Below, piece by piece: positions 46,853-56,037 of a DNA stretch of 64,000 nt. The stretch covers positions 1-64,000 of the forward strand of contig NZ_AUMN01000005.1 of NCBI RefSeq assembly GCF_000430705.1, given 5' to 3'. Every line of letters begins with the position of its first letter. Position 1 is the first letter of the stretch. The notes below the pieces were generated by a model. It searched no databases. It was not told where the DNA came from and saw only the letters and a list, made by a program, of their open reading frames with translations. The position numbers and the translations under genes were made by a program. This DNA comes from Arthrobacter castelli DSM 16402. GTDB taxonomy: Bacteria; Actinomycetota; Actinomycetes; Actinomycetales; Micrococcaceae.

Positions 46853-46868
46853 GAAAGGAAGAATCACT

Positions 46869-47333
46869 ATGGCATTGAGGATTGTGGTCGGCGCGGACGA
46901 CGCCGGTTACGACTATAAGGAAGCCCTCAAGCGGGACCTTCAAGCCAGCGATGTGGTGTCGGAGGTGATCGACGCCGGCGTGGAGGCGGATGCCGACGCG
47001 GACACCGCCTACCCGCACATCGCCGTCGACGCCGCCAGGATGGTGGCCGAGGGCAGGGCCGATCGCGGTCTACTGGTCTGCGGAACCGGGCTCGGCGTGG
47101 CCATCTCCGCCAACAAGGTCAAAGGCATACGCGCCGTCACCGCCCACGACTCCTACTCCGTGGAGCGCTCCGTGCTCAGCAACAACGCCCAGGTGCTGTG
47201 CTTCGGCCAGCGGGTCGTCGGACTGGAGCTGGCCCGCAAACTGGCCGGCGAATGGCTCACCTACACCTTCGATGAATCCAGTTCGTCGGCGGAGAAGGTC
47301 GCGGCCATTGGCAGCTACGAGGAAGGCCCATGA
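46869..47333 (+). CDS. derI: D-erythrulose-4-phosphate isomerase-like (RpiB family)
   Basis: 154 residues of the RpiB/LacAB sugar-phosphate isomerase family. The start [18 protein letters not shown], the catalytic Cys71 in [12 protein letters not shown], and [15 protein letters not shown] are diagnostic. Generic RpiB interconverts ribose and ribulose 5-phosphates. In this setting it fits DerI, which makes D-erythrose 4-phosphate for the pentose phosphate pathway. The RBS GAAAGGAAG precedes ATG 46869. It overlaps the next gene by 4 bp. Confidence 0.8.
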   Translation: MALRIVVGADDAGYDYKEALKRDLQASDVVSEVIDAGVEADADADTAYPHIAVDAARMVAEGRADRGLLVCGTGLGVAISANKVKGIRAVTAHDSYSVERSVLSNNAQVLCFGQRVVGLELARKLAGEWLTYTFDESSSSAEKVAAIGSYEEGP

Positions 47334-48073
47334 GCACCACGTTCTCCGGCCGCATTGCGCTGGTCACCGGCGCGGCGAGCGGCATCGGACTCGCCGTCGC
47401 CACGCATCTGGCCGAGCGCGGGGCGCGGGTGGTCAGCGTCGATATCTCCGACCGGCTCGCCGAAGCAACCGACGGGCTGCCCGGCGAGGGGCACCACGCG
47501 ATCGTGGCGGACCTGACCCGTGAGGGTGCGGCCACGGAGGTCGTCGCGGAAGCGGTGGACGCCACCGGGCAAGTCGACATCCTGGTCAACTCCGCCGGCG
47601 TGGCGCTGCTCGACAAGGCAGTGGACCTCTCGCTGGATAAGTGGAACGCCACGATGGCCCTCAACCTGACCGCCAGCTTCACCATGGCACAGGCTGCCGG
47701 CCGGCAGATGACCGAGCGCGGCTACGGGCGGATCATCAACCTGGCCTCGCAAGCCAGCGTGGTCGGGCTGGACCAGCACGTCGCCTACTGCACCAGCAAG
47801 GCCGGAATCGTCGGGATGACCAAGGCCATGTCCCTGGAGTGGGCACCGGCCGGGGTCACGATCAATGCGGTGTCGCCCACCGTGGTGGAGACCGAATTAG
47901 GTAAGAAAGCCTGGGCCGGGCAGAAGGGTGAGGACATGAAGAAACTGATCCCCGCCGGCCGGTTCGCCCAGCCGGAGGAAGTCGCGGCCATGATCGGCTA
48001 CCTCGCCAGCGACGACGCCGGCATGGTCACCGGAGAGAATCTGCTGATCGACGGCGGGTACTCGGCGGTGTAG
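47330..48073 (+). CDS. Short-chain dehydrogenase, D-threitol dehydrogenase-like
   Basis: 247 residues of the classical SDR family: TGAASGIG at residues 13-20, NSAG near 87-90, catalytic Ser140, Tyr153 and Lys157 (AYCTSKAG). The operon position after DerK- and DerI-like genes matches DthD of the M. smegmatis tetritol loci, which oxidises D-threitol to D-erythrulose with NAD. Sequence alone does not fix the substrate, so no symbol is given. It is the last gene of the operon, overlapping derI by 4 bp. Confidence 0.8.
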   Translation: MSTTFSGRIALVTGAASGIGLAVATHLAERGARVVSVDISDRLAEATDGLPGEGHHAIVADLTREGAATEVVAEAVDATGQVDILVNSAGVALLDKAVDLSLDKWNATMALNLTASFTMAQAAGRQMTERGYGRIINLASQASVVGLDQHVAYCTSKAGIVGMTKAMSLEWAPAGVTINAVSPTVVETELGKKAWAGQKGEDMKKLIPAGRFAQPEEVAAMIGYLASDDAGMVTGENLLIDGGYSAV

Positions 48074-48514
48074 TTTGGCCCCCGGCAAGTCGGTTGTAAA
48101 GTTCCGGAGCAATTTGTCACCAGCCCCAATTTCGTATCACCACCGTGTCGGCCCGTCCGGATTTCGTGTCGCCAGTAGCCCCATCGGAGGCGTGACTGAA
48201 GCTGTATAAGTATGCGCCCTGTTGAGTGAGCACCGATTGGTTAATACAGCCCCGTTCTAGTGTCTGCAGGGCTGGAGGGCACGGCAATGCTGGCACGCTC
48301 GACATCTTCTGGGTGTCGCAGCAGGTGTGTCGTATAGGGCCCCGTCACCGGACAGATCACCGGACGGGGTAACTGGGACGGTCTCGGCCGCGACACTTCA
48401 ACGGTGCTGGTCAGGGCTGGGTGTGACCGGTGAGGGTTGCTCTTACGGGACTGCCGCCGCAGTCGCGCCGGCTTCATGTCCCCGAGCGGCAGTGGTCCAG
48501 GCAGCGCAGCCTTT
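48074..48514. other. 440-bp gene-poor region, possible insertion-sequence remnant
   Basis: No intact gene. Two imperfect direct repeats of about 27 bp lie at 48116-48142 and 48147-48173 (CAATTTCGTATCACC versus GGATTTCGTGTCGCC as their cores), a pattern seen at the ends of IS21-like elements. On the minus strand, stop-limited frames at 48117-48305 and 48241-48477 give no recognisable transposase. The remnant call is tentative. Confidence 0.3.
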
Positions 48515-50077
48515 TCATCGTTTCCCCGCGTCTTCCGGCGGGTGCGTAGGCCGGGCCGGGGGTCTTCCGCGATGGAGCAGTATCGGGCACACGATGGCGG
48601 TCGCGACCAGGACGAGTCCCCCGGTTATCGTGGCGGCATTCAGCCCGTGGGTGAAGGCGTGGCGGGCAAGGTCAGCGAGGTGAGCCGCGGCTTCGGCCGG
48701 AAGCTGCTCGGCGACACTGAGGGCTGCGCCGAGGCTGGAGCTGACGGCCTCAGTGGCCTCCGGGGGGAGGTCGGCGGGCACCCCGTCGAGGACGCGTGAC
48801 CGGTACAGGGCGGTGCCGATCGAGCCGAGCACGGCAATACCCAGCGCGGCACCCAGCTCCGCGGCAGTCTCCGACAGTGCGGACGCGGCACCGGAGCGGG
48901 ATGGCGGGGCGGCATCAACCACGACGTCGGTGGCCAGCGTCATCATCGGCGCGATGCCGGCACCGATGAAAGCCGAGGCGACGACTGCGACGATCAGGCC
49001 GTCGTCGACCGGGACCCTGCTGAAGGCGAGCATCCCTGCCGCTGCCACGGCCGAGCCTGCTCCGAAGACGAGGGGGTAGCCGAAGCGGGGCACGAGCACG
49101 GAGGCCAGAACAGACATCCCGCCGACAGCGGCCATGATCGGCAACATCGCGAAGGCCGCGATGAGCGGCGACAGGCCTGCAACGAGCTGCAGGTACTGCG
49201 CGCTGTAGAACATCACCCCGACCAGCGAGAACATCGCCAGACCCGCCCCCAGGACGGCCCCGCTGAAGCGCGGGTTGACGAACAGGCCGACATCGACCAG
49301 GGGAGACTGCAGACGCCGTTGCCGGATGAGGAACACGGCGCCGGCGAACACGCCGACGACCAGCCCGGTCACCGCGGCCGGTGTGAGAGCGAGTTCCTCG
49401 GCGGCGGTCTTGATCGCCCAAACGACCGGCAGGATCGTGGCAAAGGACAGCAGGACGCTGAGCACGTCCAACCGCTCCGGTGCCTGATTCCGGTACTCGG
49501 GGACGAACCGGGGTGCCAGCACCAGCAGGAGCACGATGACGGGTACGTTGATGAGGAAGACCGACCCCCACCAGAAGACTTCAAGCAGCGCACCGCCGAT
49601 GATCGGACCCAGCGCGATGCCACCGGACAGGCTCGCGGTCCAGATACCGATGGCCCGGGTGCGCTCCGCCGGGTCGGTGAACATGTTGCGGATCAGTGAC
49701 AGCGTCGAGGGCATCAGCGTGGCACCGCCGATCCCCATCAGGGCCCGGGCGGCGATGAGCACCTCCGGGCCCGGTGCGAACGCCGCCAGCGTCGAGGCCG
49801 CACCGAACACTGCCCCACCGATCAGGAGCAGCCTACGCCGGCCGATGCGGTCGCCGACGTTGCCCATGACGATGAGCAGGCCGGCCAGCAGGAACCCGTA
49901 GGCATCCAATATCCACAGGGTCTGGCTGGGAGACGGCGTCAGCTCACGGGTAATCGTCGGGATCGCGATGTGCAGGATCGTGATGTCCATCGAGGTCAGG
50001 ATCACCGGCAGCGTCAGCACGGCAAGACCGAGCCACCGCGACCGCGCATCGAGGGAACGGGAAGTTGAGGCGGACAT
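48515..50077 (-). CDS. DHA2-type MFS exporter
   Basis: 520 residues. The family start RWLGLAVLTLPVILTSMDITILHIAIPTI, the loop NVGDRIGRRRLLLIGG (motif A) and LSGGIALGPIIGGALLEVFWWG (motif C) are clear, with about 14 transmembrane helices. It is the SmvA/EmrB-like drug:proton antiporter type. The start is fixed by AAGGAGG four bases before ATG 50077; the open frame to 50599 covers the operator and the opposing TetR gene and is not real. It is divergently controlled by the TetR at 50163. Confidence 0.9.
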   Translation of the reverse strand: MSASTSRSLDARSRWLGLAVLTLPVILTSMDITILHIAIPTITRELTPSPSQTLWILDAYGFLLAGLLIVMGNVGDRIGRRRLLLIGGAVFGAASTLAAFAPGPEVLIAARALMGIGGATLMPSTLSLIRNMFTDPAERTRAIGIWTASLSGGIALGPIIGGALLEVFWWGSVFLINVPVIVLLLVLAPRFVPEYRNQAPERLDVLSVLLSFATILPVVWAIKTAAEELALTPAAVTGLVVGVFAGAVFLIRQRRLQSPLVDVGLFVNPRFSGAVLGAGLAMFSLVGVMFYSAQYLQLVAGLSPLIAAFAMLPIMAAVGGMSVLASVLVPRFGYPLVFGAGSAVAAAGMLAFSRVPVDDGLIVAVVASAFIGAGIAPMMTLATDVVVDAAPPSRSGAASALSETAAELGAALGIAVLGSIGTALYRSRVLDGVPADLPPEATEAVSSSLGAALSVAEQLPAEAAAHLADLARHAFTHGLNAATITGGLVLVATAIVCPILLHRGRPPARPTHPPEDAGKR

Positions 50078-50090
50078 GATTCCTCCTTGA

Positions 50091-50126
50091 GTACGTCGTA
50101 CGCAACAAGCGTAGCGTACGGCGTAC
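50091..50126. promoter_or_regulatory. TetR operator: paired GTACGNCGTAC dyads
   Basis: GTACGTCGTACGC (50091-50103) and GCGTACGGCGTAC (50114-50126) are inverted copies with one mismatch, separated by 10 bp. Each contains a smaller dyad (GTAC-N3-GTAC). They lie exactly between the divergent MFS and TetR starts. Confidence 0.8.
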
Positions 50127-50162
50127 CCATTACGGTAGAGTGGGGTCCTCAGGAGGTATCGG

Positions 50163-50822
50163 TTGAGTCCACGAGTTGGGGCCACGGGCCCGTTGTCCCG
50201 TGAGCGGATCGTCGCGGCGGCGATTGAGCTTGCCGACGAGGATGGTCTCGACGCGGTGACGATGCGTCGCGTCGCCGAACGGCTGGGTGCCGGGGCAATG
50301 TCGCTGTATCGGCACGTCTCCGATAAGGACGAGCTGATCGGCGCCATGGTAGAGCAGGTCACCTCTGAATATTCGTACCCCGATCCATCCCGTCTGAGCT
50401 GGCGGGAGGCCATGCATGCACTTGCCCGCCAGGACTGGTCAGCATTTTTGACCCACCCGTGGATGCTCACCGCCACCACCACCGTTACCCCACCTTTCGG
50501 CACGGCTTCTCTAGCGGCGATGGAATGGGCGCTGTCCGCCCTGGACGAGCTGAAGCTGACACCGGACGCGGCTGCCCGTGCAATCATGACCATCAACAAC
50601 TACGTCCAGGGCAGCGCACGCGTCGTCCTCGGGGACCGGCACGCCAACGCAGGGGACGACCCCGGCCGTACCTGGCAGCACCGACTCCACGATGTGGACC
50701 TGAGAGACTTCCCCCACCTGAGCCGGCTCATCGCCCAGCCGCTCCCCGCCGGCGAACGAGACTGGTTCAAAGACGGGCTGGATGTCATCCTCGACGGCGT
50801 CCAGGCGCACCAAAACCCCTGA
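50163..50822 (+). CDS. TetR-family regulator with TetR_C-type ligand domain
   Basis: 219 residues. The HTH is at about 12-58 (LSRERIVAAAIELADEDGL, VTMRRVAERLGAGAMSLYRHV), followed by a C-terminal domain of the TetR_C/tetracyclin-repressor-like type. The start is TTG 50163 behind AGGAGG. It is divergent from the MFS exporter and the likely repressor at the dyads at 50091-50126. The inducing drug is unknown. Confidence 0.9.
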   Translation: MSPRVGATGPLSRERIVAAAIELADEDGLDAVTMRRVAERLGAGAMSLYRHVSDKDELIGAMVEQVTSEYSYPDPSRLSWREAMHALARQDWSAFLTHPWMLTATTTVTPPFGTASLAAMEWALSALDELKLTPDAAARAIMTINNYVQGSARVVLGDRHANAGDDPGRTWQHRLHDVDLRDFPHLSRLIAQPLPAGERDWFKDGLDVILDGVQAHQNP

Positions 50823-50945
50823 CCCGGGGCGGCGGAGACCAACAGTGTCACGCGAGGACACTGCCTGCCTCAGGACTCCAAATAGCCCTGCCGTCATTAA
50901 CACCGGGCTCCGAATGCCCCGGGGAAGGATCGGGCAGCGGGACGT

Positions 50946-51665
50946 TCAGGTCCGAGCAGGTGCGCCTAGTGACGCGTCGACGGCGGCCTCGACGTGCAGG
51001 CGGGTAGTCGGGAAAACGGGAACCTGGCTGTCTGCCGCCGAGATGAGCAGTTCGATCTCGGTACAGCCGAGCACGACGCCATCGGCACCGGCTTCGGCCA
51101 AGCGGCTGATAACGTCGCGATAGATCTGCCGTGATTCCTCGTGCAGCAGGCCCTGGCATAGCTCGTCGTAGATGATGCGGTGCACATCGGCTCGATCGTC
51201 CGCGGACGGCACGAGCACGGTGAGGCCGTGGCTGGCCAGCCGGTCCCGGTAGAAGTTCTGCTCCATGGTGAAGGCGGTGCCGAGCAGCCCGACAGTGCCG
51301 AGGCCGGCACGGATGATCGCCTGAGCGGTCGCGTCAGCCAGGTGCAGCAGGGGGATATGGATCGCGGCCTGTACCCGGTCGGCGACCTTATGCATCGTGT
51401 TGGTGCAGATCAGCAGCAGCTCGGCGCCGCCCGCCTCGAGCCCCTTGGCGGCCTCCGCGAGCACCTTTCCGGCCTCGTCCCATTGCCCGGCGGCCTGCAG
51501 CGCCTCGATGTCGGCGAAGTCCACCGACGCCAGCAGCACACGAGCCGAGTGCAGCCCGCCCAGCCGTTCTCGCACGAGCTCGTTAGCAAGGCGGTAGTAC
51601 TGAGCGCTGGACTCCCAGCTCATTCCGCCCAGCATTCCGATCACTCGTGCTCGGTTGGTGGTCAT
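50946..51665 (-). CDS. Aspartate/glutamate racemase family protein
   Basis: 239 residues. The two catalytic Cys are in LLICTNTMH (Cys87) and VLGCTEIEL (Cys201), and the N-terminal IGMLGGMSWESSAQYY is characteristic of the cofactor-independent Asp/Glu racemase (YgeA/RacX) branch. It may racemise amino acids other than Asp or Glu. The start at 51665 is preceded by AGGA at a good distance; the longer frame to 51716 is not needed. It is a monocistronic unit. Confidence 0.85.
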   Translation of the reverse strand: MTTNRARVIGMLGGMSWESSAQYYRLANELVRERLGGLHSARVLLASVDFADIEALQAAGQWDEAGKVLAEAAKGLEAGGAELLLICTNTMHKVADRVQAAIHIPLLHLADATAQAIIRAGLGTVGLLGTAFTMEQNFYRDRLASHGLTVLVPSADDRADVHRIIYDELCQGLLHEESRQIYRDVISRLAEAGADGVVLGCTEIELLISAADSQVPVFPTTRLHVEAAVDASLGAPART

Positions 51666-51737
51666 GACTCCATCCTGCCAGCGGAACGAAATTCCGTCCC
51701 TTACGAAAGGGTACATCGGCTTCAGTCGGCGCTGAAG

Positions 51738-52247
51738 TCATTCTCCCGTGGTGCCGTCAATTGCCTCGCGCAACAGGTCTGCATGGCCGTTGTGTCGGGC
51801 GGTCTCCTCGACTAAGTGGGTCATCACCCAGCGTAAGCTCCATTGGTGACCATCCCGGTCGCGTCCGGCTGACAAAGTGTCCAGTTCCACGTCGTCCACG
51901 GCTTGGCGGCTGCGGTCGCATGCGTAGCGATAGAGCACGCGCAACGTGTCAGGTTCGTCGTCGCTGGCGGTGTGGAACTCCCAGTCTCGGTCTTCATCCC
52001 AGGGGGCGCTGGCCCAAGGTTCTAGCTCGGCTCGACCCAGGAATTTGACATGGAACCAGTCGTCTTCCACGTGGGCGAGGTGTTTGAGCAGGCCGGCTAA
52101 CGTTAGGTCGGACGTCGGGAGCTGCTGGTTCAGTTGCTGCCGATCCAGTCCCTCGGTTTTGATCAACAACGTTTCGCGCTGATAGTCCAGGAACTGCTGG
52201 AGAGTGGTCCGCTCGTCGACGGCGGGCTGAGGATCGTGACGGCTCAT
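51738..52247 (-). CDS. DinB-family protein
   Basis: 169 residues of the DinB/DUF664 four-helix bundle. The metal-binding His are spread as usual: GLLKHLAHVEDDWF (about 55-70), and the closing HLVEETARHNGHADLLREAIDG. Family members are metal-dependent, often thiol-linked (mycothiol or bacillithiol) transferases. Function here is not determined. ATG 52247 (MSRHDPQ) is taken as start; the open frame upstream lacks an RBS. Confidence 0.85.
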   Translation of the reverse strand: MSRHDPQPAVDERTTLQQFLDYQRETLLIKTEGLDRQQLNQQLPTSDLTLAGLLKHLAHVEDDWFHVKFLGRAELEPWASAPWDEDRDWEFHTASDDEPDTLRVLYRYACDRSRQAVDDVELDTLSAGRDRDGHQWSLRWVMTHLVEETARHNGHADLLREAIDGTTGE

Positions 52248-52405
52248 TCGTAGAGTCTGACATGCTGTGTCAGTTGAGGGATCGGCCAACGGGCCGCTCG
52301 GTCAGCTTCTATGAGGTGCAACTGGAGACGCGGGTTTGGCCTGAGTGCGATTCCGCTAATGGGGTGGTTGGACTGGCCAGAGTTCTATGGGGATGATGAT
52401 TGGTG

Positions 52406-53095
52406 ATGCGGTTTTATCTTGGTGGCGGTGGCAGCGAACACGACGAGGCGGCCTTGTGGGACGAGGCGTTCAGTTCTGGTCAGGGCGTCAGCATCTGGCC
52501 GTTTGCGATGGCAGCCGGTGCCGCACGCACCGGAAGTGTGCAGTGGCTTAGCAACGCCCTGCGCGGCCGCGGTGACTTCACCATCGATCCCTGGGGTCTG
52601 GACGACACCAACAGCAGCCCCGAGGATAGTATGCTGCGGCTGCGGGGAAGCGACGTGCTGGCAATTCCAGGTGGCAATACCTTCGATCTGTTACAGCATC
52701 TGCAGCAGCGCCAGCTACTGCAGGTGGTGCTCGATTTCCTGGCCGGCGGGGGCCGTGTGTATGGAGGAAGTGCCGGAGCCATCCTGTTTGGTGCTGACAT
52801 TGCCATGGCAGAGCTGGCCGATCCCAATGACGCAGGCCTGACCGACCTCGCCGGGTTGGATCTCCTTGCTGGCGCTGTCGTCCTCCCGCATTACCGGCCC
52901 TCGCAGGATGCGGAAGTGCAGCAGTGGGTCCACCAGCGCGGACGGACCATCATCGCCCTACCCGAGCGCAGTGGCGTGGCCGTCGCAGATTGGCAGGCCC
53001 GCAATGTCGGGCCAGACCCGGTGCGAATCTTCACACCCGATGGAGAGCAACACACCCACGAATCCGGTTCGAGTTGGAGGTTGACCGACTTGTGA
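52406..53095 (+). CDS. Peptidase S51 / type 1 glutamine amidotransferase-like protein
   Basis: 229 residues. The nucleophile elbow YGGSAGAILFG carries Ser122, preceded by AIPGGNTFDLLQHLQ, the pattern of the peptidase E (S51) family. Members cut Asp-X dipeptides or act as cyanophycinases; the exact substrate is open. ATG 52406 is chosen over the TTG/GTG codons just upstream. It is followed after 209 bp by the PanC-like gene in the same direction. Confidence 0.8.
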   Translation: MRFYLGGGGSEHDEAALWDEAFSSGQGVSIWPFAMAAGAARTGSVQWLSNALRGRGDFTIDPWGLDDTNSSPEDSMLRLRGSDVLAIPGGNTFDLLQHLQQRQLLQVVLDFLAGGGRVYGGSAGAILFGADIAMAELADPNDAGLTDLAGLDLLAGAVVLPHYRPSQDAEVQQWVHQRGRTIIALPERSGVAVADWQARNVGPDPVRIFTPDGEQHTHESGSSWRLTDL

Positions 53096-53304
53096 CACCC
53101 ATCCCCACTCGGCTCAAAATGGCCCCTTCCCCTTGGGACAGGGATTCGGAAAGCCGCGATGGGCTCGTTCTCGTAGGCCGATCCCTGCATGGCCAGGACC
53201 GACGAATGGGCAGTGCACAGGTACAGGTTGAGCAGGCTGTCACTGCGTGGGGTTTCGACGATGAACGCTAACGCTGCGGATCAGGTTCGTCTCAGAGGAA
53301 GGGA

Positions 53305-54156
53305 GTGGCCATGGAGATATTTCATTCCATCGCCGAATACCAGCGGTGGCGCGAGGCCACGGTGGGATGGGTGGGCCATGTGGCCTCTCTCGGTTATCTC
53401 CACGAAGGGCATCGTTCCCTCATGCGCCGCGCACGCGCAGAGAACGAGCATGTGGTGGTTACCCTCTACGTAAATCCTCTGCAATTCGGTCCTGGTGAGG
53501 ATTTCGACACGTACCCTCGTGATCCGGCGAAGGACGAGTTCGTTTGTGCACAGGAGGATGTAAGTGCACTGCTTCTGTTGAGTGACGATGAAATGTATCC
53601 GCAGAATTTCGGTACCAAGGTGTCGCCGACCGTAGCCATGGACCGATACGAGGCGGCGTCCCGCCCGGAACACTTCGCGGGAGTAGCTACAGTGGTCACC
53701 AAGTTGTTCAACATCGTCCGCCCGCACCGGTCGTACTTCGGGTTGAAGGATTATCAGCAGGTACAGGTCGTTCGGCGGATAACGGAAGACCTTCACTTAA
53801 GTGTCGAAGTGGTCGGCGCACGGACCGAACGGGAGCCGGACGGGCTCGCCATGAGCAGCCGGAACGTCCGTCTCTCCGGGGCGGAGCGGAGCAGTGCGCC
53901 ACTGCTCTATCGGGCGCTGCAAGAGGTACAGGCCTGTCTCTCCTCCGGCGAACGGTCGGTTGCCGAGGGGCTGCGCCGGGGACGATCCGTGCTCGATGCG
54001 ACCAAAGTGCCGATGACTCTTGAGTACTTCGACGCCGTCGCCCCAATCACCCTGGATAGGGTCGACGAACTCAAAGATGGCGCAGTGGTGCTCGCAGCGC
54101 TGCGGCTGCCATCAGCCCGGTTAATCGACAACATCGTGCTTGAAGACGAAGCGTGA
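53305..54156 (+). CDS. Pantothenate synthetase-like ligase, divergent paralogue
   Basis: 283 residues with most PanC motifs: HEGH at residues 33-36, VNPLQFGPGEDF, ASRPEHFAGVATVVTKLFNIV, YFGLKDYQQ, and MSSRNVRLS (KMSKS equivalent). PanC joins pantoate and beta-alanine using ATP. The N-terminal substrate loop normally reading PTMG is ASLG (27-30) and the strand before it is altered, which may change specificity. No panB or panD is nearby, so it is probably not the housekeeping enzyme. The start may be GTG 53305 or ATG 53311. The surrounding DNA is less GC-rich than the window average, suggesting transfer. Confidence 0.75.
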   Translation: MAMEIFHSIAEYQRWREATVGWVGHVASLGYLHEGHRSLMRRARAENEHVVVTLYVNPLQFGPGEDFDTYPRDPAKDEFVCAQEDVSALLLLSDDEMYPQNFGTKVSPTVAMDRYEAASRPEHFAGVATVVTKLFNIVRPHRSYFGLKDYQQVQVVRRITEDLHLSVEVVGARTEREPDGLAMSSRNVRLSGAERSSAPLLYRALQEVQACLSSGERSVAEGLRRGRSVLDATKVPMTLEYFDAVAPITLDRVDELKDGAVVLAALRLPSARLIDNIVLEDEA

Positions 54157-54458
54157 CGGTCGCCCCGTTTCCTCCGGCAGTGGTGCTCCACGCTGCCAAT
54201 CTGGATCCCCGATAACACTTGGCTCATTGCGATCCCACTTCGGTATGCGCCGATGAAGGATCCCCAACTGACACACGTTGCCAGCCGGGCGTGGGCATGG
54301 CGGTGGAGGTGGAACCGAGGCTGATTGCATGAGTCAGGAAGACTGCTTCGGTCGAATAATTATGCATTCGAAGGGTCCGAAATGGAGAAGGTCGTCGAGG
54401 ACCGCCAGATGAGTGGCGTTTGGGGCTTACATCGGTGGGCAAGTGGTGTGTGTGCCGG
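54157..54458. other. 300-bp convergent intergenic region
   Basis: Nothing recognisable: no intact frame, no strong hairpin. Base composition is lower in GC, like the PanC-like gene before it, so it may be the edge of a transferred segment. Confidence 0.4.
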
Positions 54459-56003
54459 TCAATTGCCAATGTGCCGCTGAAGCGCAGCGGCGAATTCCGC
54501 TGCGGCCTGGTCGGGGTAGGCGGCCGCGGCGACGAATCCGTCCGGCCGGACCAGCAGCACCTTCCCGCCGGTCAGGCCATTGGCCGGCGCGGCGGGGAAC
54601 TGGCGTACGTCGACGTCGAGTTCGTCCCGCAGCGACCGCAACCGGTCCTCGGCGACCTCCCCGTACACGTGCGCCATCCACGCGGCGGCCTTCAACGATT
54701 CGAAGTTCTGCCCGGTCCAGGGCAGCCGCCGCCCCACAATCCGGTCCCGCTGTCCCTGCGCACGTTCACGCGCCGACTCGTCCATCCAGTAATGGATCCG
54801 CACCTGGGCCAGGTACTCAAACATCCGCGAGCTGCCGGACAGCCTGGGAATGATCCGCAGCAGCACCGGCGCCGCGATCCGCGGCAGGAACCTCCGCACC
54901 GCCCGCAGTACCGGATTATTGGAGGTGACAGCGGCAAACAGCCGGTCGGTGGTGTTGGTCAGCCGCAGCGCCACCGGGCGGCGTTCAGCCTCATAGCGTT
55001 GAAGGTACGACGGCGGCGCCTCGCCTTTGAGCACGGCACCGAGCTTGAAGGCCAGATTGTGCGAGTCCTGCAATCCGGTGTTCATGCCCTGGGCGCCGAC
55101 CGGCGAATGGACGTGGCCGGCGTCTCCGGCCAGCAGCACCGGACCGTCGGTAAACTGCGCAGCCACCCGGTGATGCAAGCGGTAAGTGGAAAACCACGAC
55201 GTCGAAGCATAGGTCACGCCGAAGACCCGCTGCAGCATCGGTCGGATGGACGACTCGGCGACATCGTCGGCTGGATCGTCCGATCCATGAGGAACCACGC
55301 CCAGCAACCGGTTGTGCCCGTCGCTTCCCATCGGGAACGTGAGCAGGAAGAATTTCCGGCCGAACCGGAGGTTGATCGAGGTGGGGACCAGCCCTTCGAC
55401 CCCCGCGGCGTCGGCCACGAAGAAGGTGTGCTCGTTGGTGCGGCCCTCAAAGTCGATACCACGCAGCTTGCGCACCACCGACGACGGTCCATCCGTTCCG
55501 ACGCAGTAACGCGACCGGATCGTCACTTCCCCGTCCGGGCCCTGCAGCGTGACAGTCACCCGGCTGCCGCCGTCGTCCGCTGTCTCCTGGTCCAGGTCCT
55601 GAAGCCGATGCTGCCACAGCACCGCACCACTGAGCCGCTGCAAGTTCGAGTACAGCAACTTCTCGTTGCGGCTCTGCTCCAGGATGTACAAGTGGGGATA
55701 GGGCGAGACACCGGAGCCGATATTGGCGAACCGGACGAAGCCGAATGCCTTGTCTTGATAGCCAGGGGCGACACCTTGGGCGATATAGGCCTCGTCCAGC
55801 ACCTGGTCCGCGACGCCCAGCTGGTCGTAGATCTCCATGGTCCGCGCCTGCACCCCGAGCGCACGCGACTCCCGGGTGGGGCCGGACTTGCCGTCGACCA
55901 GGATGGCGTCGACGCCGAGCTTCGCCAGCCAGTTGGCCAGCATCAGCCCGGTGGGGCCGGCGCCCACAATCAGAACATCGGTGGTCCTTTCAACTGCCGG
56001 CAT
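54459..56003 (-). CDS. FAD-dependent aromatic monooxygenase (PheA/TfdB/MhpA-like)
   Basis: 514 residues of the class A flavoprotein hydroxylase family. FAD-binding starts with TDVLIVGAGPTGLMLANWLAKLG, the DG motif region is YCVGTDGPSSVVRK (near 170-180), and the GD motif is GPVLLAGDAGHVHSPVGAQGM. It uses NAD(P)H and O2 to hydroxylate an aromatic or polyketide-like ring; the substrate is not predictable. The start at 56003 is set by GGAGG five bases upstream, and the frame beyond it overlaps the GerW-like gene. It follows that gene on the same strand by 34 bp. Confidence 0.85.
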   Translation of the reverse strand: MPAVERTTDVLIVGAGPTGLMLANWLAKLGVDAILVDGKSGPTRESRALGVQARTMEIYDQLGVADQVLDEAYIAQGVAPGYQDKAFGFVRFANIGSGVSPYPHLYILEQSRNEKLLYSNLQRLSGAVLWQHRLQDLDQETADDGGSRVTVTLQGPDGEVTIRSRYCVGTDGPSSVVRKLRGIDFEGRTNEHTFFVADAAGVEGLVPTSINLRFGRKFFLLTFPMGSDGHNRLLGVVPHGSDDPADDVAESSIRPMLQRVFGVTYASTSWFSTYRLHHRVAAQFTDGPVLLAGDAGHVHSPVGAQGMNTGLQDSHNLAFKLGAVLKGEAPPSYLQRYEAERRPVALRLTNTTDRLFAAVTSNNPVLRAVRRFLPRIAAPVLLRIIPRLSGSSRMFEYLAQVRIHYWMDESARERAQGQRDRIVGRRLPWTGQNFESLKAAAWMAHVYGEVAEDRLRSLRDELDVDVRQFPAAPANGLTGGKVLLVRPDGFVAAAAYPDQAAAEFAAALQRHIGN

Positions 56004-56037
56004 GGCAACCTCCTTTTCGTGCGCTTCGATTCCAAGG

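Noticed and set aside
45011-46867. 618-residue open frame on the minus strand
   Set aside because: Antisense to the DhaK-DhaL kinase gene; no recognisable domain, low-complexity composition.
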